Assembly: GCF_000711695.1 (NCBI RefSeq)
Contig: NW_013546938.1
Span: forward strand, 17,523 to 81,522
Source: Tilletiaria anomala UBC 951
Lineage: Eukaryota > Basidiomycota > Exobasidiomycetes > Georgefischeriales > Tilletiariaceae
Direction: 5' to 3'
Length of the DNA: 64,000 nucleotides
Each line of letters opens with the position of its first letter. The first letter of the stretch is position 1. Below are positions 9,636-22,290 of this stretch, one piece after another. Made by a program: the position numbers and the translations under genes. Under the pieces are notes generated by a model. It saw only the letters and a program-made list of their open reading frames with translations, was not told the DNA's origin and did not search any database.

Positions 9636-11056
9636 CTAGTCCACAACTCGGTATGGCTCCTTCTTCAAGCGCAACCCGCTGTTCTCGACCGGCTGCTCAA
9701 AGTAGAGGTGTGACCTGTATCGTCTGAGGTAGACGATCGCAATCTCCTCGAGCACATCCGGTTCGATGCCGAGGTCTGCCCAGCTCTTGGTTCCAGGCGC
9801 ATCTGGCTTGTCGTCCATGTAGCGCCTCTGCAGCTCGTCAGGGCTGAGCATCTGCCACCAGGCAAGGTCTCCTACTTTTGCGGCCGCCGTTATAGCAAGT
9901 TTGGGGATGTTGACTGATTGGCGCACGATCTTGTTCATCGTGAGCGACTCGACCAAGTGCATCAGCTCGCTGATGGTGTAAGTCCGGTGATTAGCGAGCG
10001 AGAACGTCTGGCCAATGGCCGTGTTGTCGGCATCCATCATAAGTTCGAGGGCTTGGGCGACGTTGAGGGAGTGGGTCGGGCGCAAACGGGTCTGACCGTA
10101 GTTGATGTGCCATGTGATCGGCCACGAAGCAATACTGTTGAGAAGTCTGTCTTCGTGTCCATATAGCGGGCCCGGCCTAACAATAGTGGCGCCAGGGAAA
10201 GCAGCCCTCACGGCCTCCTCGCCTTCAGCCTTGGTACGCAGGAAGACGCTTTCTGAGTTGGCATCAGCATTCAAGTGACTGACGTGGATGAATCGTGAGA
10301 CGCCAGAAGCTTCTGCGACCTCTGCGATGCGCCGAGCCCCATCTCTGTTGACGTCGGCAAAAGAAAAGTTCCTGAAGAACGAGAGTAATCGGGATCCGTC
10401 AGCACATGCTCCGCCTGCGACAGTTAGATGTATCGACTGACTTCGTCTCGTAAGCGCGCCCTGTAAGGTTGTACACGGTGTCCGAGTGCCGGAGGCACTC
10501 CTCGATCATGCCTTCGTCCCTGATGTCCCATTCCTGGTGACATGGTGCCAAATGCAATTGATAAGTTAGAATGCGAAAACCAAGGGTAAAAGTATCACTC
10601 ACCATCGGAACCACTTGTCCAAGATCACCCATGATTTTGAGGTGTCTCTTCTCATCCTCATCCCTGAATGGTACGATGACCTGCGTACCTTTCTGAGCCA
10701 GTCGGCTCACGAGGTATCTGCCCAAGAAGCCAGTGCAGCCAAAGACTGTCGCAACATGCCCCGAGACAGAGTTCCTAGAGGTGCAAAGGGCAGGGCAGGT
10801 GACAGACAAAAGGTCAGACTAGTCCCCTCACGTCATACCGAGGCTGATATATCCCGCACCTTCCTCCACCGTATGGACCAGCTTCGATGACCGGCTTGCC
10901 AGTCTTGCGCTTGATCGTAAGGTCGTGGCCGAACCGCCGCTGCTGGATCTGAAGGCTTGCGGCCCCGATGGATCCCAAAGTGGAAGAGGAGGCAGCCAGC
11001 ACACTCCTGGGGCTGTTGCGCGCCAGAAGCGCACAACCGCTGCTGACGGACAGCAT
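9636..11056 (-). CDS. NADH:ubiquinone oxidoreductase 39/40-kDa subunit (NDUFA9-like)
   Basis: Accessory subunit of mitochondrial complex I, an atypical short-chain dehydrogenase that binds NAD(P)H. Four exons: 10860-11056, 10603-10774, 10442-10533 and 9636-10371 (398 aa). The N-terminus (MLSVSSGCALLARNSPRS..., ending in QQRRFGHD) looks like a mitochondrial presequence. Family landmarks: KTGKPVIEAGPYGGGRNSVSG, the Rossmann motif GCTGFLGR, VPFRDEDEKRHLK, NLTGRAYETK, FIHVSHLNADANSES, KAEGEEAVR, IVRPGPLYGHEDRLL. The first intron donor is a choice: GTGCGG (10859) restores the conserved GGGRNSVSG, while GTATGA 21 nt downstream keeps frame but inserts seven residues. The third intron starts GTCAGT. 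Divergent from the hydrolase gene with a 389-bp spacer. Confidence 0.93.
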
Positions 11057-11445
11057 TTTTTCTCGAGAGCGCCTGAGCAAGCTGCGATCGCGCAAGTGTG
11101 CGTGGCAGGTCTTCTGGAGCACAGGTCTAGATGTATCAATTGAGAAGAGATCCCGATTCTTCACAGGCGTTGGGGTATGGTGGTGAATCTCGCTGCGCTG
11201 CCTGGCGCCCACAGGCGGAAGGACGCGTTTGCCAGACACTGGTGCAGTGCTGCCAGCTGAAAATCAGACCTCGACGACCAGACCCACTACAACCTTACAT
11301 CGGGCAGCCTGGTGTAGTCGATGTCACCCATTTAAACATCGCTCTCGAGACACTCAAGTGCTCAATCTTACGGATAGGACACACCCCCACACATAGGACC
11401 TCGAAATAGAGAGAAAAGAGCTGCAGAAAGACCGCTTCCACTGTA
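11057..11445. other. Divergent promoter region, NDUFA9-like / hydrolase
   Basis: 389 bp without recognised coding sequence. The NDUFA9 frame stays open upstream to 11239 but without family resemblance, so the ATG at 11056 was preferred. Confidence 0.45.
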
Positions 11446-12698
11446 ATGCCAATCTTCAAGCCAGGAAAAAAGAAAGCCGCGGCGGACGGTCACGGATCCC
11501 GCGCCGGCAGCGGAAACAGCGTCGCACATGGTGAGGTCTTCAACAACGATGCTCCAGAGTATCAGCCACGCCGGATGGGCGAATCATCGAAGCAAGGCAA
11601 GAAGGCATTCAAGTACGGCGGCAGCATCTCCAAGACCGAGTTTGATATTGGTGGACTGCCGATCAATGTGTTCGGGATGGACGAACTCACCCCGGTCTAC
11701 TCTCGCGCCTCGGCGGCCCCGCCACCGCCCGTATGTGTGATCATCCATATGCACGGGCGGACAGGCAGCGCTAATAATGAGGAGCATATTGCTAGACAGC
11801 TGTACGACCGCATAGATCGGTGTAAGCGGCAAACGACGTCTCAAGGCTACACAGGCCCGCAGAAGGACGTGCTGGTTGTGTCCTTTGATGCTCGGAATCA
11901 TGGTCATCGGAAGACGAACGAGCTGGGCCAGAAAGGCTGGAAGGAGGACAACAAGCGTCATGCGATGGATCTTTACGCCATGTATGGTGAGCGTGTACTC
12001 TTATCAAATATCACTTCCAATCCTATTCGTGCTGATCGTATGCACGTGCAATCTGCGCCAGTCGGCACCGCTCGCGATGTCAGTTTTCTGATTGACTTTC
12101 TCCCGGCCTATCTCTTCCCACATGACGAGCGAGTGGCCACCCAATGGGTCGCAACCGGAAAATCATTAGGTGGACATGCGGCTTGGAAAGTCCTTGCAGG
12201 TGAGCATGAGTTGAGTTGCCCCTTGTTCGACGAAAGCCTGCTGACAAAGGGAAATCTTTCACGGTTCGCAAAGATGAGCGCCGTGTCACCATTGGGGTCC
12301 CGTTCATCGGGATGCCAGACTACCTCAAGCTGCTTGCGCGGCGCACACAGAGCAACTTTGTGCCCAATGCTCCACCGACGGTGCCCGGCGCACTGCGGCA
12401 GCTGATCGCGCAGATCGATCCCGCGCAGGCTCGCGGGTACGACTCGTTCGATCCTACAGTGAACCCTTTTTGGGACAAGAAAATCCTCGTTTGCTCCGGC
12501 GAAGAGGACCGGCTGGTGAAATGGGAGTATTCAGAAGAATTCCTCAGACGTCTGGTTGTGGAAGAACCGTCCGGTCCAAGAGGGGAGATGCAAGGTCTGA
12601 AGATCTTCAAAGAACCAGGTGTAGGCCACGTGGTGACTGAGAACATGATCGAAGAAGCTGGAGAATGGATTTGGAGCTGGGGCGTCTCAAGATGCTGA
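11446..12698 (+). CDS. Alpha/beta hydrolase, function unknown
   Basis: Three exons, 11446-11986, 12062-12199 and 12274-12698 (367 aa), in frame. The fold is shown by a first strand plus oxyanion motif (VCVIIHMHGRTGS, about residues 91-103), VLVVSFDARNHGHR, and the nucleophile elbow ATGKSLGGH (Ser at about 214). The later GEEDRLV (acid) and GVGHVVTENM (His) are the probable rest of a catalytic triad. No signal peptide is seen; the Lys- and Gly-rich first 60 residues look disordered. The exon 2/3 acceptor is CAAAG, giving LADERRVTIGVPFIGMPDY. This resembles fungal serine-hydrolase/esterase proteins; the substrate cannot be told from sequence. Confidence 0.82.
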
Positions 12699-13138
12699 GT
12701 GTAGTATCGCCTCTTGCCTATTGTATCCGCGATGCTACCGCCACGGAGAGTGTCCGACAGTCACTCCGACTACGTTTGCGCATAACCAGCTTCAAGGAGG
12801 TTATCGTTCATTTGAGTCTGCAATGTGTTGAGTCGGGCAGCTGGTATGGTGTGTGAACGCGTCGCGACCCTGATTGCATGGACGGGGGCAGCTCGCGCCG
12901 CTCGCGCGAAGAAGTCGCCCTCCGCATGTCGCGGGACGGAGGAGCGCACTCCGCACAGATGTTGCCATTGTCATTTAAATTATTTTGTCGCCGCAATCTA
13001 TCATCCCTACGCGACCTGCACCACGTTACCAACATCATGAGGTCAGTTCGCATCGCATTGCCGGTCGCGTTCCATGCGGGTGATGTGATTGCCCCCTACA
13101 ATGCTTTCGCTTGGTGAATAAGAGCGAGAGGGAAAGGC
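12699..13138. other. Intergenic, hydrolase 3' / HRQ1 5'
   Basis: 440 bp, no recognised gene; presumably HRQ1 promoter and leader. Confidence 0.4.
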
Positions 13139-16100
13139 ATGGCACCGCCGTTCGCACCGTCTGCCTCTACTGGCAGCCGGGCCAGCTCGTCTCGCCTATA
13201 TCTCCCTCAGCCGGGCCCTTCTTCCCTCTTCGTCGGGACTTCTTCATCAACTGCTTCTCTCGCCAAGCTTGCGTCTGCGAGAAATACAGAGAGCACCAGT
13301 GTTGCTGCTAGAGGTCACTCGCAGCTGACTCCAACTCTGATGCAAGGTCTGCTCAGTGGCAATGATGATGACGACGGGGATGATGATGGCGTGTCTGTGG
13401 TGCATATTGCAAAACCATTGATCTCATCGCTTCCGCCAAAGCCTAACAGCGCTAGAATTACCTCACAAGGCTTCGGTGATGTCACGTCCCGCCGTTCTGC
13501 AAGCCAATTACTCATGCCCGACGAGAGAGTGCCTGAGAAGCGACAGTTAAGAGATCCAAGCCCAGACAGTCTAGTCACTCAAGGCAAGCGGAGTGCCAAC
13601 GCTATCATCACCTCTGAATCTCGAACCCGAGGGGCTCGGAAGGACGAGAGACGAAAAACACAAGCGTCCGCATTGATTCCGCAAAAGTTGGCTTCCAGCT
13701 CTCGAATCAAGGTCGAGGATGTCGACCGCGGAGGCCCTTCCCAAGGCTCAGACGAAGCCGAGGAGAGTCAGAATTTTGAAGAGGTGAACAACATCATTGT
13801 CGCAACCCCGTGGAGTGCTCCGGCTGCAAAAGTGTCCATTCGACCAGCAGCAGACGGCTCCCTGCGACAGTACATGGACGGGAAGCGCAAAGCGCCCGAG
13901 GTGATTCGGATCAAGTCTGAGCCACCGTCCGAAAATGAAGACGTGGAGGAAGTGGTACCACCAGCCGGCGCTATGCACAGCAAACTTCTCCCCCCCAGAA
14001 AACAGCTTCCGGATGTCTTTTCGCTGCGTTCCTCCGTTGCGCCTTCTGGAGTAGGCGATGACGCGTCAGGTGGTGAGGATGGCGGTTTCTTACGGCCGTC
14101 CGATGAGAGTGGACAGCTCGGTGCTCCGTCGAGCGTAATGCACACTATGAGCCGATACGGCAGGAATGCTACACTCGAGCGTCAGTCGCATCAAGGGAGA
14201 GAAGAAGCTTTCCAGGAACAAGAAGATGCTTTGCATCGAGAGCGAGTGGCAAGTGAAAGACAAGGTTTCTCCGATCGCAGAAGCAGCACTATGCCTGCAC
14301 TGTACACCAGGGAGGAGCCGTGGCCTGATCATTTTGTGCAACTCGAGAGAACGTTCAAGGCTGTCAATATCATCTATTCATTCTGTTCAGCCCGGAAGCA
14401 TATGGTGACCTCGTTTGACGTGATCAAGAGTGGCGTGGAAGCGCAGTTGAGGAGGTGAGCAGGACAGGAGATTCCGAGACTGCGAACGCTGACTCATTCC
14501 TACCTGCATTCAGGCCCCTCGAGATGGTTGACCTCGCACAAATCAAGTCTTTATGTCCAGACCTCATCAACTTTGCATATGTCGATTCGCAGCTTCTACA
14601 GGTGCATTTCGAAGGGGCCAAGGCGGTCGAAGGCGGGGCCAAGCCACTCAATGGTCTGGAAGGAGATGGACTCACCTACCGCCAGAGAGCAGAAGCCAAG
14701 CGTATAGCCCTCGACAGTATTTATTGTCAGACAGCAAAAGACATTTCAGTAGCGCCGCTTCTTCCTGTCGACTTCGCCGGGTTCCCTGCAGCAGGCGCTG
14801 GCTGGCAAGCAGACATCGAGCCAAGTGAAGTTGGAGGGTTCAGTGCCCCACTTGTCAGTCTTGCCGAGGTGGAAGCTCGCAAGGAGGTGGAGAGGACACG
14901 CGACAAAATTGATCGGGGGGAAGGCTACGTCCTACTTTTCGAGTTCAACGACGGGACCACTTCCGGTCCAAAGGCCACAAGCAGGCGTCCATTCCGAGGA
15001 CGTGGCCCGCCCTCGCGAGGTTATAAAGAGCACAGGCTTAGACCAGCTCTCACCTTTCTTCCTAGCACGCAGTCGATGCAGAAACTCATCAAGAAGCGCA
15101 ATGCGAAGTTTGAGCAAGCAGTCCTGGAGCTCCTCGCCGCCTGCAAGGTCAAGGAAGAGGACCCCGTCATGCTTTTGGTCGAAGCCGCTCTGCATCATGT
15201 TCCTGTCGATCCAGAACTCGACCAAACTCAGAGACTACAACTGGAAGTTGACACGCCACAAAGGAAGCGCTTCAAATTCCAACACCTCTTGCAAAACCCA
15301 GACGACCGAGACAGCATCGAAGAGATCATTGAGCAACTCAAAGCTCGATCCGACTACAAAGACCAGATCGTTCCGGGCGGCCGACGTACTTTCCCACAGC
15401 GCGAGGCCAAGTTTGGCGAGCTGGACTTTGAGCTGTCGCAAGAGCTAGTGCATGCGCTTGTGCAAACCAATGGAATTGAACGGTTCTACACGCACCAAGC
15501 CGAAGCTCTCAACGCGCTGGATGCCGGAAACAGCGTCATCGTCTCCACAAGCACTTCTTCCGGCAAGTCACTGATCTATCAGATCCCAACATTACGGGCC
15601 CTCGAGAGCAACCAGGACGCCACAGCCTTCTTCATCTTTCCGACCAAGGCTCTCGCGCAAGATCAGCGTCGATCATTACAAGATCTACTGCACGAGTATT
15701 CTGGTCTGGATGATATTCTTGTCGCAACATACGACGGCGACACGGACCGAGACTTGAGGAAGGACATCCGCAACAAGGCGAGTGTCATCTTTACCAATCC
15801 GGATATGCTGCATCAGGCCATATTGCCTTCTGAAGAAGTCTGGCGCCGCTTCTTGCGCAACTTGAGAGTCGTTGTGGTTGACGAGCTGCATACTTACAAC
15901 GGAGTCTTTGGCGCGCATGTTAGTTTTATCATGAGGCGCCTGCGACGTATCTGCACAGCTCTGGGGAATCACAAAGTGCAATTCATCAGCTGCTCCGCCA
16001 CCGTTGCCAATCCGAAGGAGCATATGCAGACTCTCTTTGGTATCGAGGATGTCCATGTCGTTATTGATGACGGCTCTCCCACCGGCAAGAAAGAGTGGGT

Positions 16101-17985
16101 CATCTGGAATCCGCCATACATCGATCCAGCAGATCCTGCTCAAGGACGCGTGGGTGCCTACTCGGAAGTGTCGCGCATATTTATCCATCTGGTGGAACGA
16201 GGCGTAAGGACCATTGTCTTCACCAAGGTGCGACGTACATGCGAGATCGTGATTCGGCAGGTGCGCAACGATCTGCTTTTGGAGGATCGTCATGATATTG
16301 TAGACAAGGTCATGGCATATCGCTCGGGGTATTCACCGCACGACAGACGCAAGATCGAGCAAGATATGTTCAAGGGCCAGCTGCTGGGGATTGTCGCAAC
16401 ATCAGCCCTTGAGCTCGGTATCGACATTGGCAGTCTCGATGCTGTGATTATGCTCGGTTTCCCGTACTCGATCTCTAGCCTCCGTCAGCAAGCAGGTCGA
16501 GCCGGCCGGCGGCAGAAGGATAGTCTCAGTGTTCTGATCGGAGAGCCATGGCCCACGGACCAGCACTACATGCGTAACCCGGAGAATGTCTTTACTGAGC
16601 CCGATGCAGCTTTGTCCGTGGATCTGGGCAACGACTTCATTATGGAGTCACACCTGCAATGTGCAGCTTCGGAGATGCCTATCGACCCTGTGCAGGACGA
16701 GCAATACTTTGGTCCATCACTCCAAACACTCTGCTCAACACGCTTAGAATATGACGGCCAAGGCTTCTACCATTCTCGGGAGGACGTTGGGACGAATCCG
16801 AGCAAGGATGTGGCCATCCGCGGGGCTCGGCAGGTCACCTATACTTATATCGACGATACGCCGGGGAGAGCGGGCGGCCCAAGGGTTATGGAAGAGGTCG
16901 AGATTGATCGAGCCATCTTTGAAGCTTTCGAGGGGGCAGTCTTCATGCATCAGGGTCTCTCCTTCATCTGCCGCGAAGTGTCGCACGAGAAATTCATTGC
17001 GCGCATGTACCAGGCCGACGTCAATTACCACACACGAGTACGAGATCACACCGACATTGACGCTGTGGAAACACACCGCATCAGAACACTCACCGACACC
17101 CCTGTCTTGGCGTACTTTGGCAAGGTCACCATCTCGAGTCGCATCTGGGGCTACTTCAAAGTTGATCGCAGGGCGAACATTCTCGACTCGGTCGATGTTG
17201 ATTGTCCGCCATACATCCGACACACGAAAGGTATGTGGATTGACGTACCTGCGTGGCTGGTGAACGCCCTTTCCGAGAAGACCATCAATGCAGCCGCTGC
17301 CATCCATGCCGCCGAGCATGCTCTGCTCAGCCTGACTCCGATGTTCGTCATCACTGCAGCAGGCGATGTGCAGACCGAGTGCAAGATCGCTGAGCGAGAG
17401 TACGGCAAGAAACCCACAGCACGCCGGAGACCGGCACGTTTGATTTTCTACGATATGCCTGGGCAAAATGGGGGCGTCTGCAGCAAGGCTTTTGCCCACC
17501 TCGACGGCCTTTTACGCATCGCCACCGCTGTCATTGAGGCGTGTTCCTGTCTTGACGGCTGCCTCAGTTGCGTGATCAGTCCTGTCTGCGAGCATGCCAA
17601 CACGGTCACCAGCAAGGTCGGCGCTTTGGCTGTTCTGCGTGGTCTTGCAGGCAGGGAGCCCTTCGACCCTGACCTGCCTCAGCAGAATGAGCCAGGTCAC
17701 GCGTCTGGTTCACTTGGACCATCCGCAAGCCTGCAGCACACTGTCAGGGAAGCGTCGCCGGTAAGAGCCGCGCGTGACACGGGCGAAGTGCCAATCGAAA
17801 CACTCGACGAGGTTCTGCCTCCTAGCTTGCAAGCTTCGCAGCAGGCCACAGCGAACCGCGCCCCGCCAGGCACAGCTCGTGCGCCACCCGGCGTGTCTCG
17901 AACCTTCGAGGAGGGGGAAGACGCGAGGACCCCAGGGCCCGAGGAAAAGACTCATAATGCTTATGCAGTGCAATTCAATGTGTAA
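13139..17985 (+). CDS. HRQ1: RecQ-like ATP-dependent DNA helicase HRQ1
   Basis: Nuclear 3'-5' DNA helicase (RECQ4-related) for genome stability and crosslink repair. Two exons, 13139-14454 and 14514-17985 (1595 aa); the 59-nt intron joins LRR with PLEMVDL, so two apparently separate open frames are one gene. Exon 1 is mostly disordered (acidic NDDDDGDDDG, SUMO-like IKVED and IKSEP sites), ending in the conserved WPDHFVQLERTFKAVN...FCSARKHM block. Helicase core: Walker A TSTSSGKS near residue 790, motif II VVVDELHTYNG near 890, motif III SCSATVANP, then ATSALELGIDIG and the motif VI stretch QAGRAGRR. The C-terminal MrfA/DUF1998-like region has a Cys cluster near 1447 (CSCLDGCLSCVISPVCEH), a likely zinc site. 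About 1100 aa is usual for yeast; the excess is at both ends. Confidence 0.93.
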
Positions 17986-18221
17986 TGGTACAGATGCCCC
18001 TTATGGTGCGAGCCAGCCTACTCTGCTCTGTCATGGCTGAGACGACAGGTTCGCAGGATGGCTTCGGCTCAAGCATGGATGTCACGCGCCGTGGGATGCT
18101 GAAGATGCTGGGAAGGTGCCAGTTGATTTGATGATGGTGCATGCTGGAGTTGATGCTGGTGGAAAGGAACGTTAGTAGAGGTAGACTAGACAAGAGCGTC
18201 ATGGCTCGTCGGCCGGGCCTA

Positions 18222-21200
18222 TCAAGCAAAGTCGACGAAGTGCGCCATCTTGCAGTCCGGGTTGGAGCATTCGAGCCTTAGTAGAGCGATAAATGTGCCA
18301 CAGGACCAAATTCAATGACGCAGCAAGACAAGGATTGCGCTGAAGTCGCTGGAAAAACGTACCCTTCTGCTTCGGTAACACAGAGTCGGCGCTTCTTGCT
18401 CTTGTTAACCTTGCTCTTGGTGGCCTTGATCTTTTTTTGCGGAGGCTCAGAATTTTCACGATTTGTAACGCTGTTCATTGATGTCGATCCAGGGAGCTGC
18501 AATTTCCATGCCAACCAAAGCGCCTTAAGGGATTCGCGAGCGGCATGGTAACTGGTGCATTGGAGCAAAGAACTCACGGATGGCCAGTCTTGCGACTCGC
18601 CTAGCTTGGCGGGATTCTGGAAGGTAGCAATGTTGAATGCATCGTCGACGAGATACAGCGAATCCGATGAAACACGCTTACCTTGACCATTTCTCCTGCA
18701 CACGCCGATGATCAAAGTAAGTGGGCAGCAAGCGCACAAGAAACTCTACTGAAAGTGATCTTACGCGAGGGCTCTTCCGTGCTGCCTTCCGCTCTGCTCC
18801 CCCCCTTGACCGATAAAGCAATATCCTTCCCTACGTGTTCTGCTGAGGCATCTGCCAGTATCCCGACTACAGGAAGAGACGAGGGCGTTAGTTGTAGCTC
18901 CGATGCAGGGTTGAGACTCGGCCCCTGACCCTGCTCCGGGCCTGAAGGCGATTGTTTCGCATTCTCATTCCTTGCTCCCTTCCTTCGCTTAAGAAGCAAC
19001 TTCATCTCTTCTGCTTTTAATCTAAGCTGCTCCTGCAGAGCCGCCTTTCGCTCAGTGAATTCACGTTGCATATGATCCGCCTCCGGCGCGATCTTTTCCT
19101 CTTCTGCACTCTTGTTCATCGTCACGCTTGCTCCGTTCTGCGACGGCTTCACGCCACCATCCGTCGCCGTAGGCGCAGGTGAAGCCTGAGTGGTTCCCGA
19201 CGCAGACGCAGCAGCTATCTTCTTCCTCTGTTGCATCGCAATAATTTTGGCCCGCATCTCTCGGATGGCCCTTTCTTTTGCTTCCAGCTGCTGCGCCTGC
19301 AAAGCTGCAGATGCGTTCGCTTGAACCTTTGGAAAGTGTGCCGAAACTGGTGTGGCCGTTCCTGATGAGGACGACGAGGACGAAAAGCCAACGCTTCTGG
19401 TCAACCGCAACGCCTCGCCTTCCAGGACCACCGATGCGCCCAGCGTGTCGTTGCTGCCTTCCTGCTCTCGTTCCTCATCGTCCGGGTCCACCAAAGCCTT
19501 GTAGTACGTCCTTTGCCATTCCAGTCGCAGGCGGCGATAGCCATGTGTAGGATGCCGCTGATGTACATCGTCCTCTGGTTCGTCGGCATTGTCTTCTTCT
19601 TCATCGGCGTCGTCGGTATCCTCCTCGCTATTGGACACATCGATGATCATTTTCAGGCCGTAGCGGTGAGTCGTAGGTAAGAGACGATGAAATGCAAGAG
19701 CCCCATCGAAGCGCGCATCCGTCGCAGTCGGAGTAGATCGTGGCAGAGGCACCGGCGATAGAGTGCTGTCATTGAGCTCGGCTGCGCTGGGCCGAGCGCG
19801 CTTCTTGCCCTTCATCACCGTACCTCCTTGTTGTTGCGAGCCAGAGTCGACGCGTGCGAGGGCAGGAGCGGGGGTGCTTTCGATGGTAGGCAAGGGTGCG
19901 CTGAAGTCAACCTCTCCAGTAGGCGCGCCACATGCAAACGCGCCGAAGTTATCCGCGTACGACATGAGCTGCCTTGCGGGAGGCGGTGGGAGCGGAGGCG
20001 CAGACGCAGGACCTCTGTTCCGTAGGGGCAATGGGCTCGGCTGCCTGCTATGCACTGCTGATGTCGATGTTGAGGGTACCGTTTCAACAGGTAAACTGAC
20101 TGGTTTGAGCGGTGGCGAAATGATCATGATTCCGTCGGTGCCCTCGCTGTCAGCGTCGCTGGCGCCATCGTCGCCTCCGCCTGCGTCGCTGGCAGCGCGG
20201 CTGGCCATTCGCACATTGGAATCAATATCAAAGGGCGGGGACAAGGAGGGTGTATGTGTTTTATCGATCACAGCAGAACTCGTGCCTACTTGCTGGACGC
20301 TAGCAGCAAAGTCGTCGCCATCGAAAGAGACATGGGGTATGCCGCTAGTATCTGAGACGGAATCGATCTGCTGCGAAGGAACGCTTTGCGTGCGTGAGCT
20401 GCGAAGCTTGGACTTAAGGGCGATCTCCGAGAGCATATTGTCGATCTCATCGAACGACGGCGCTGCAGCTGAGTCTCCTTCTTTGACAATTTTCGTAGGG
20501 AAAACTGCCGCCGGCTTCAGACTTGTCTTGCGCTTCATGCTAGCTAGCGCTGCCTTGCGGAGCTCCTCGGCATTCAGCCGCGTGCTCGAAGCTGCAGGCT
20601 GTGGTTTCGTGCTTCCCTTCTGCGACGAGTGACCAGTTTGCGAGGGTGGCGATGGCGGCTGCGGTGTGCACACGCTAACGGCGGAAGATGCAGAAGCGGA
20701 GGTGGAGGGCAGCAAAGAGCACGGTGCGCCCAGCGTCTGCGCGATCTCTGCGACCATGCTCGGCACGAAGCCATGCTGTACGACCGAGTCTGCATCCACA
20801 TTGAGCAGCTTGCATCGCAGCACAAGCTCGCGGCACCTGGCGAGGCTCAGCTCGGTCTCTGTCGTCGCAGGCGACGCTCCGGGTTCAGGTCCGAATGCCA
20901 AGGATTCCGAGGGACCTGCTAGGGTCTGCACGTGTTGTGACGGCTCGCGACTGGAAGGCATCGTGGGGCCGTGGATGTTCGGAGCTTGCCCTGCCGCCTC
21001 GAGCAATTTCTCCTGATCAAATTTCTCCTTTTCTTCATAAGCCTTGACGACGAGCTTACTTAACACCTCCGCCTCCTTTTCCGCTTCTGGCAGCGTGCCT
21101 AGTGCGAGGAGTGTGAATTCCCAGGGGTACGATGACGCGATGTCTTTCAAATACTTGTAGTAGCCCTCTACCATCTCGCCCGGCCGCTCAGGGACGAGTG

Positions 21201-22290
21201 CCTGAAAGATCTCGCGCAGATTGACGGAAGCACGCACGAGCAGCTGCGGCGGATCGTGCTTGTCCAGCTTATGGCGCTGCTTGGTGTTCTTGCCGACTGG
21301 CGCAGGAAGAATGTGCAGCCATGGTCTGCCCGGCTTCGGCCGCGCCGGCTGCCAGATGATGCGCAGAGGTGCATCAGGAGGATAAACTCGACCGAGCGCA
21401 AAAGGAAGCGTTTGCTGGTTGAGGATGATCGCTTCCACGCGTACAACCAGGAGGTTGAGCCACTGCTCCTGTGCATCCTTCGACAGCTTGGCAGGTATCG
21501 TCTTTCGTTGCTGCTTTTGGTGCTGTTGCTGCTGGTGTTGCGATTGCGATTGCTGTTGCTGGCTGAATTGTGTTTCGCTCAAGAATCTACCCTCCGGACC
21601 CGCGGTTGCATGTCGCTGGTCTGCGATGAAAGAACTCGGCGATCGAGCAAGCGGTACCATTGGATGAGCGACTGGAGCAAATGGTGACAGATCAGTAGTA
21701 GAAATTCCGTTCGACGCTGTTGGGTAATTCAACGAGTATAATGGTGCGGACGGTCGCATGGGTGGGGGCCCCGGTGCTGCGAGCGGTGGGGTGTAGTGCT
21801 GCTGATACTGCCACCGCGAATGAGTCGCAGAAACGTGCACGGGCGGTAGGTTTTGCGACTGCGAGTATGCAGCGCTATCTGCCCATGCGTGCGCATGTGA
21901 TGGAGGCACTAGAGGTGGCGGTGGTAGCGGCGGCGGCCCTGGAGGCGTCCGAGGCTGAGGGGCGCCAGGCGGAAGTAGCACGGGAGGCAGCGGTGGTGGC
22001 GGCGGTGGTGACCCATGATACGTGGGCAAAGGTGGATGGAAAGTCCATGCTGCACCTCGAGGAGGCACAGCGCTGAGCGAGTGCCTTTGCCCTCGTTCGT
22101 GTCCGTATTCCACAAGCGGCAGCGGCGGCCGTGGCGGTGAAGGGAGGACGCGCCAGGTGACAAGTCCTGGTTCGGGTGAGTGATCCGAAGGAAGCTCGCC
22201 CTCTTCTGATTCAGAGGGAAGTTCTCCATCTTCTGAAGGTGGCGAGGGCGACCTTGCGACTTTACCGTTGGTTGGCCCTGCGACGGGCAT
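18222..22290 (-). CDS. Red1/ZFC3H1-like zinc-finger protein (nuclear RNA surveillance)
   Basis: Five exons in one continuous frame: 18765-22290, 18682-18695 (14-nt microexon), 18578-18616, 18363-18496, 18222-18276 (1255 aa). The last splice builds a C-terminal CX8CX4CX3H finger: LCVTEAEGLECSNPDCKMAH, followed by FVDFA and the stop. That pattern and position fit the 'putative zinc-finger domain' (zf-C3H1) of fission yeast Red1 and human ZFC3H1, scaffolds that link the Mtr4-type helicase to exosome decay (MTREC/PAXT). Rest: acidic N-terminus with two ELPS repeats, very Pro-rich region (residues 60-170), a folded-looking segment (QWLNLLVVRVEAIILNQ..., about 275-440), Ser-rich linkers, and a coiled coil (RAIREMRAKIIAMQQRKK). 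Assignment rests mainly on the finger and architecture. Confidence 0.65.

Noticed and set aside
19763-20632. 289-codon plus-strand open frame opposite the Red1-like gene
   Set aside because: Shadow of the Ser/Ala/Pro-rich coding strand.
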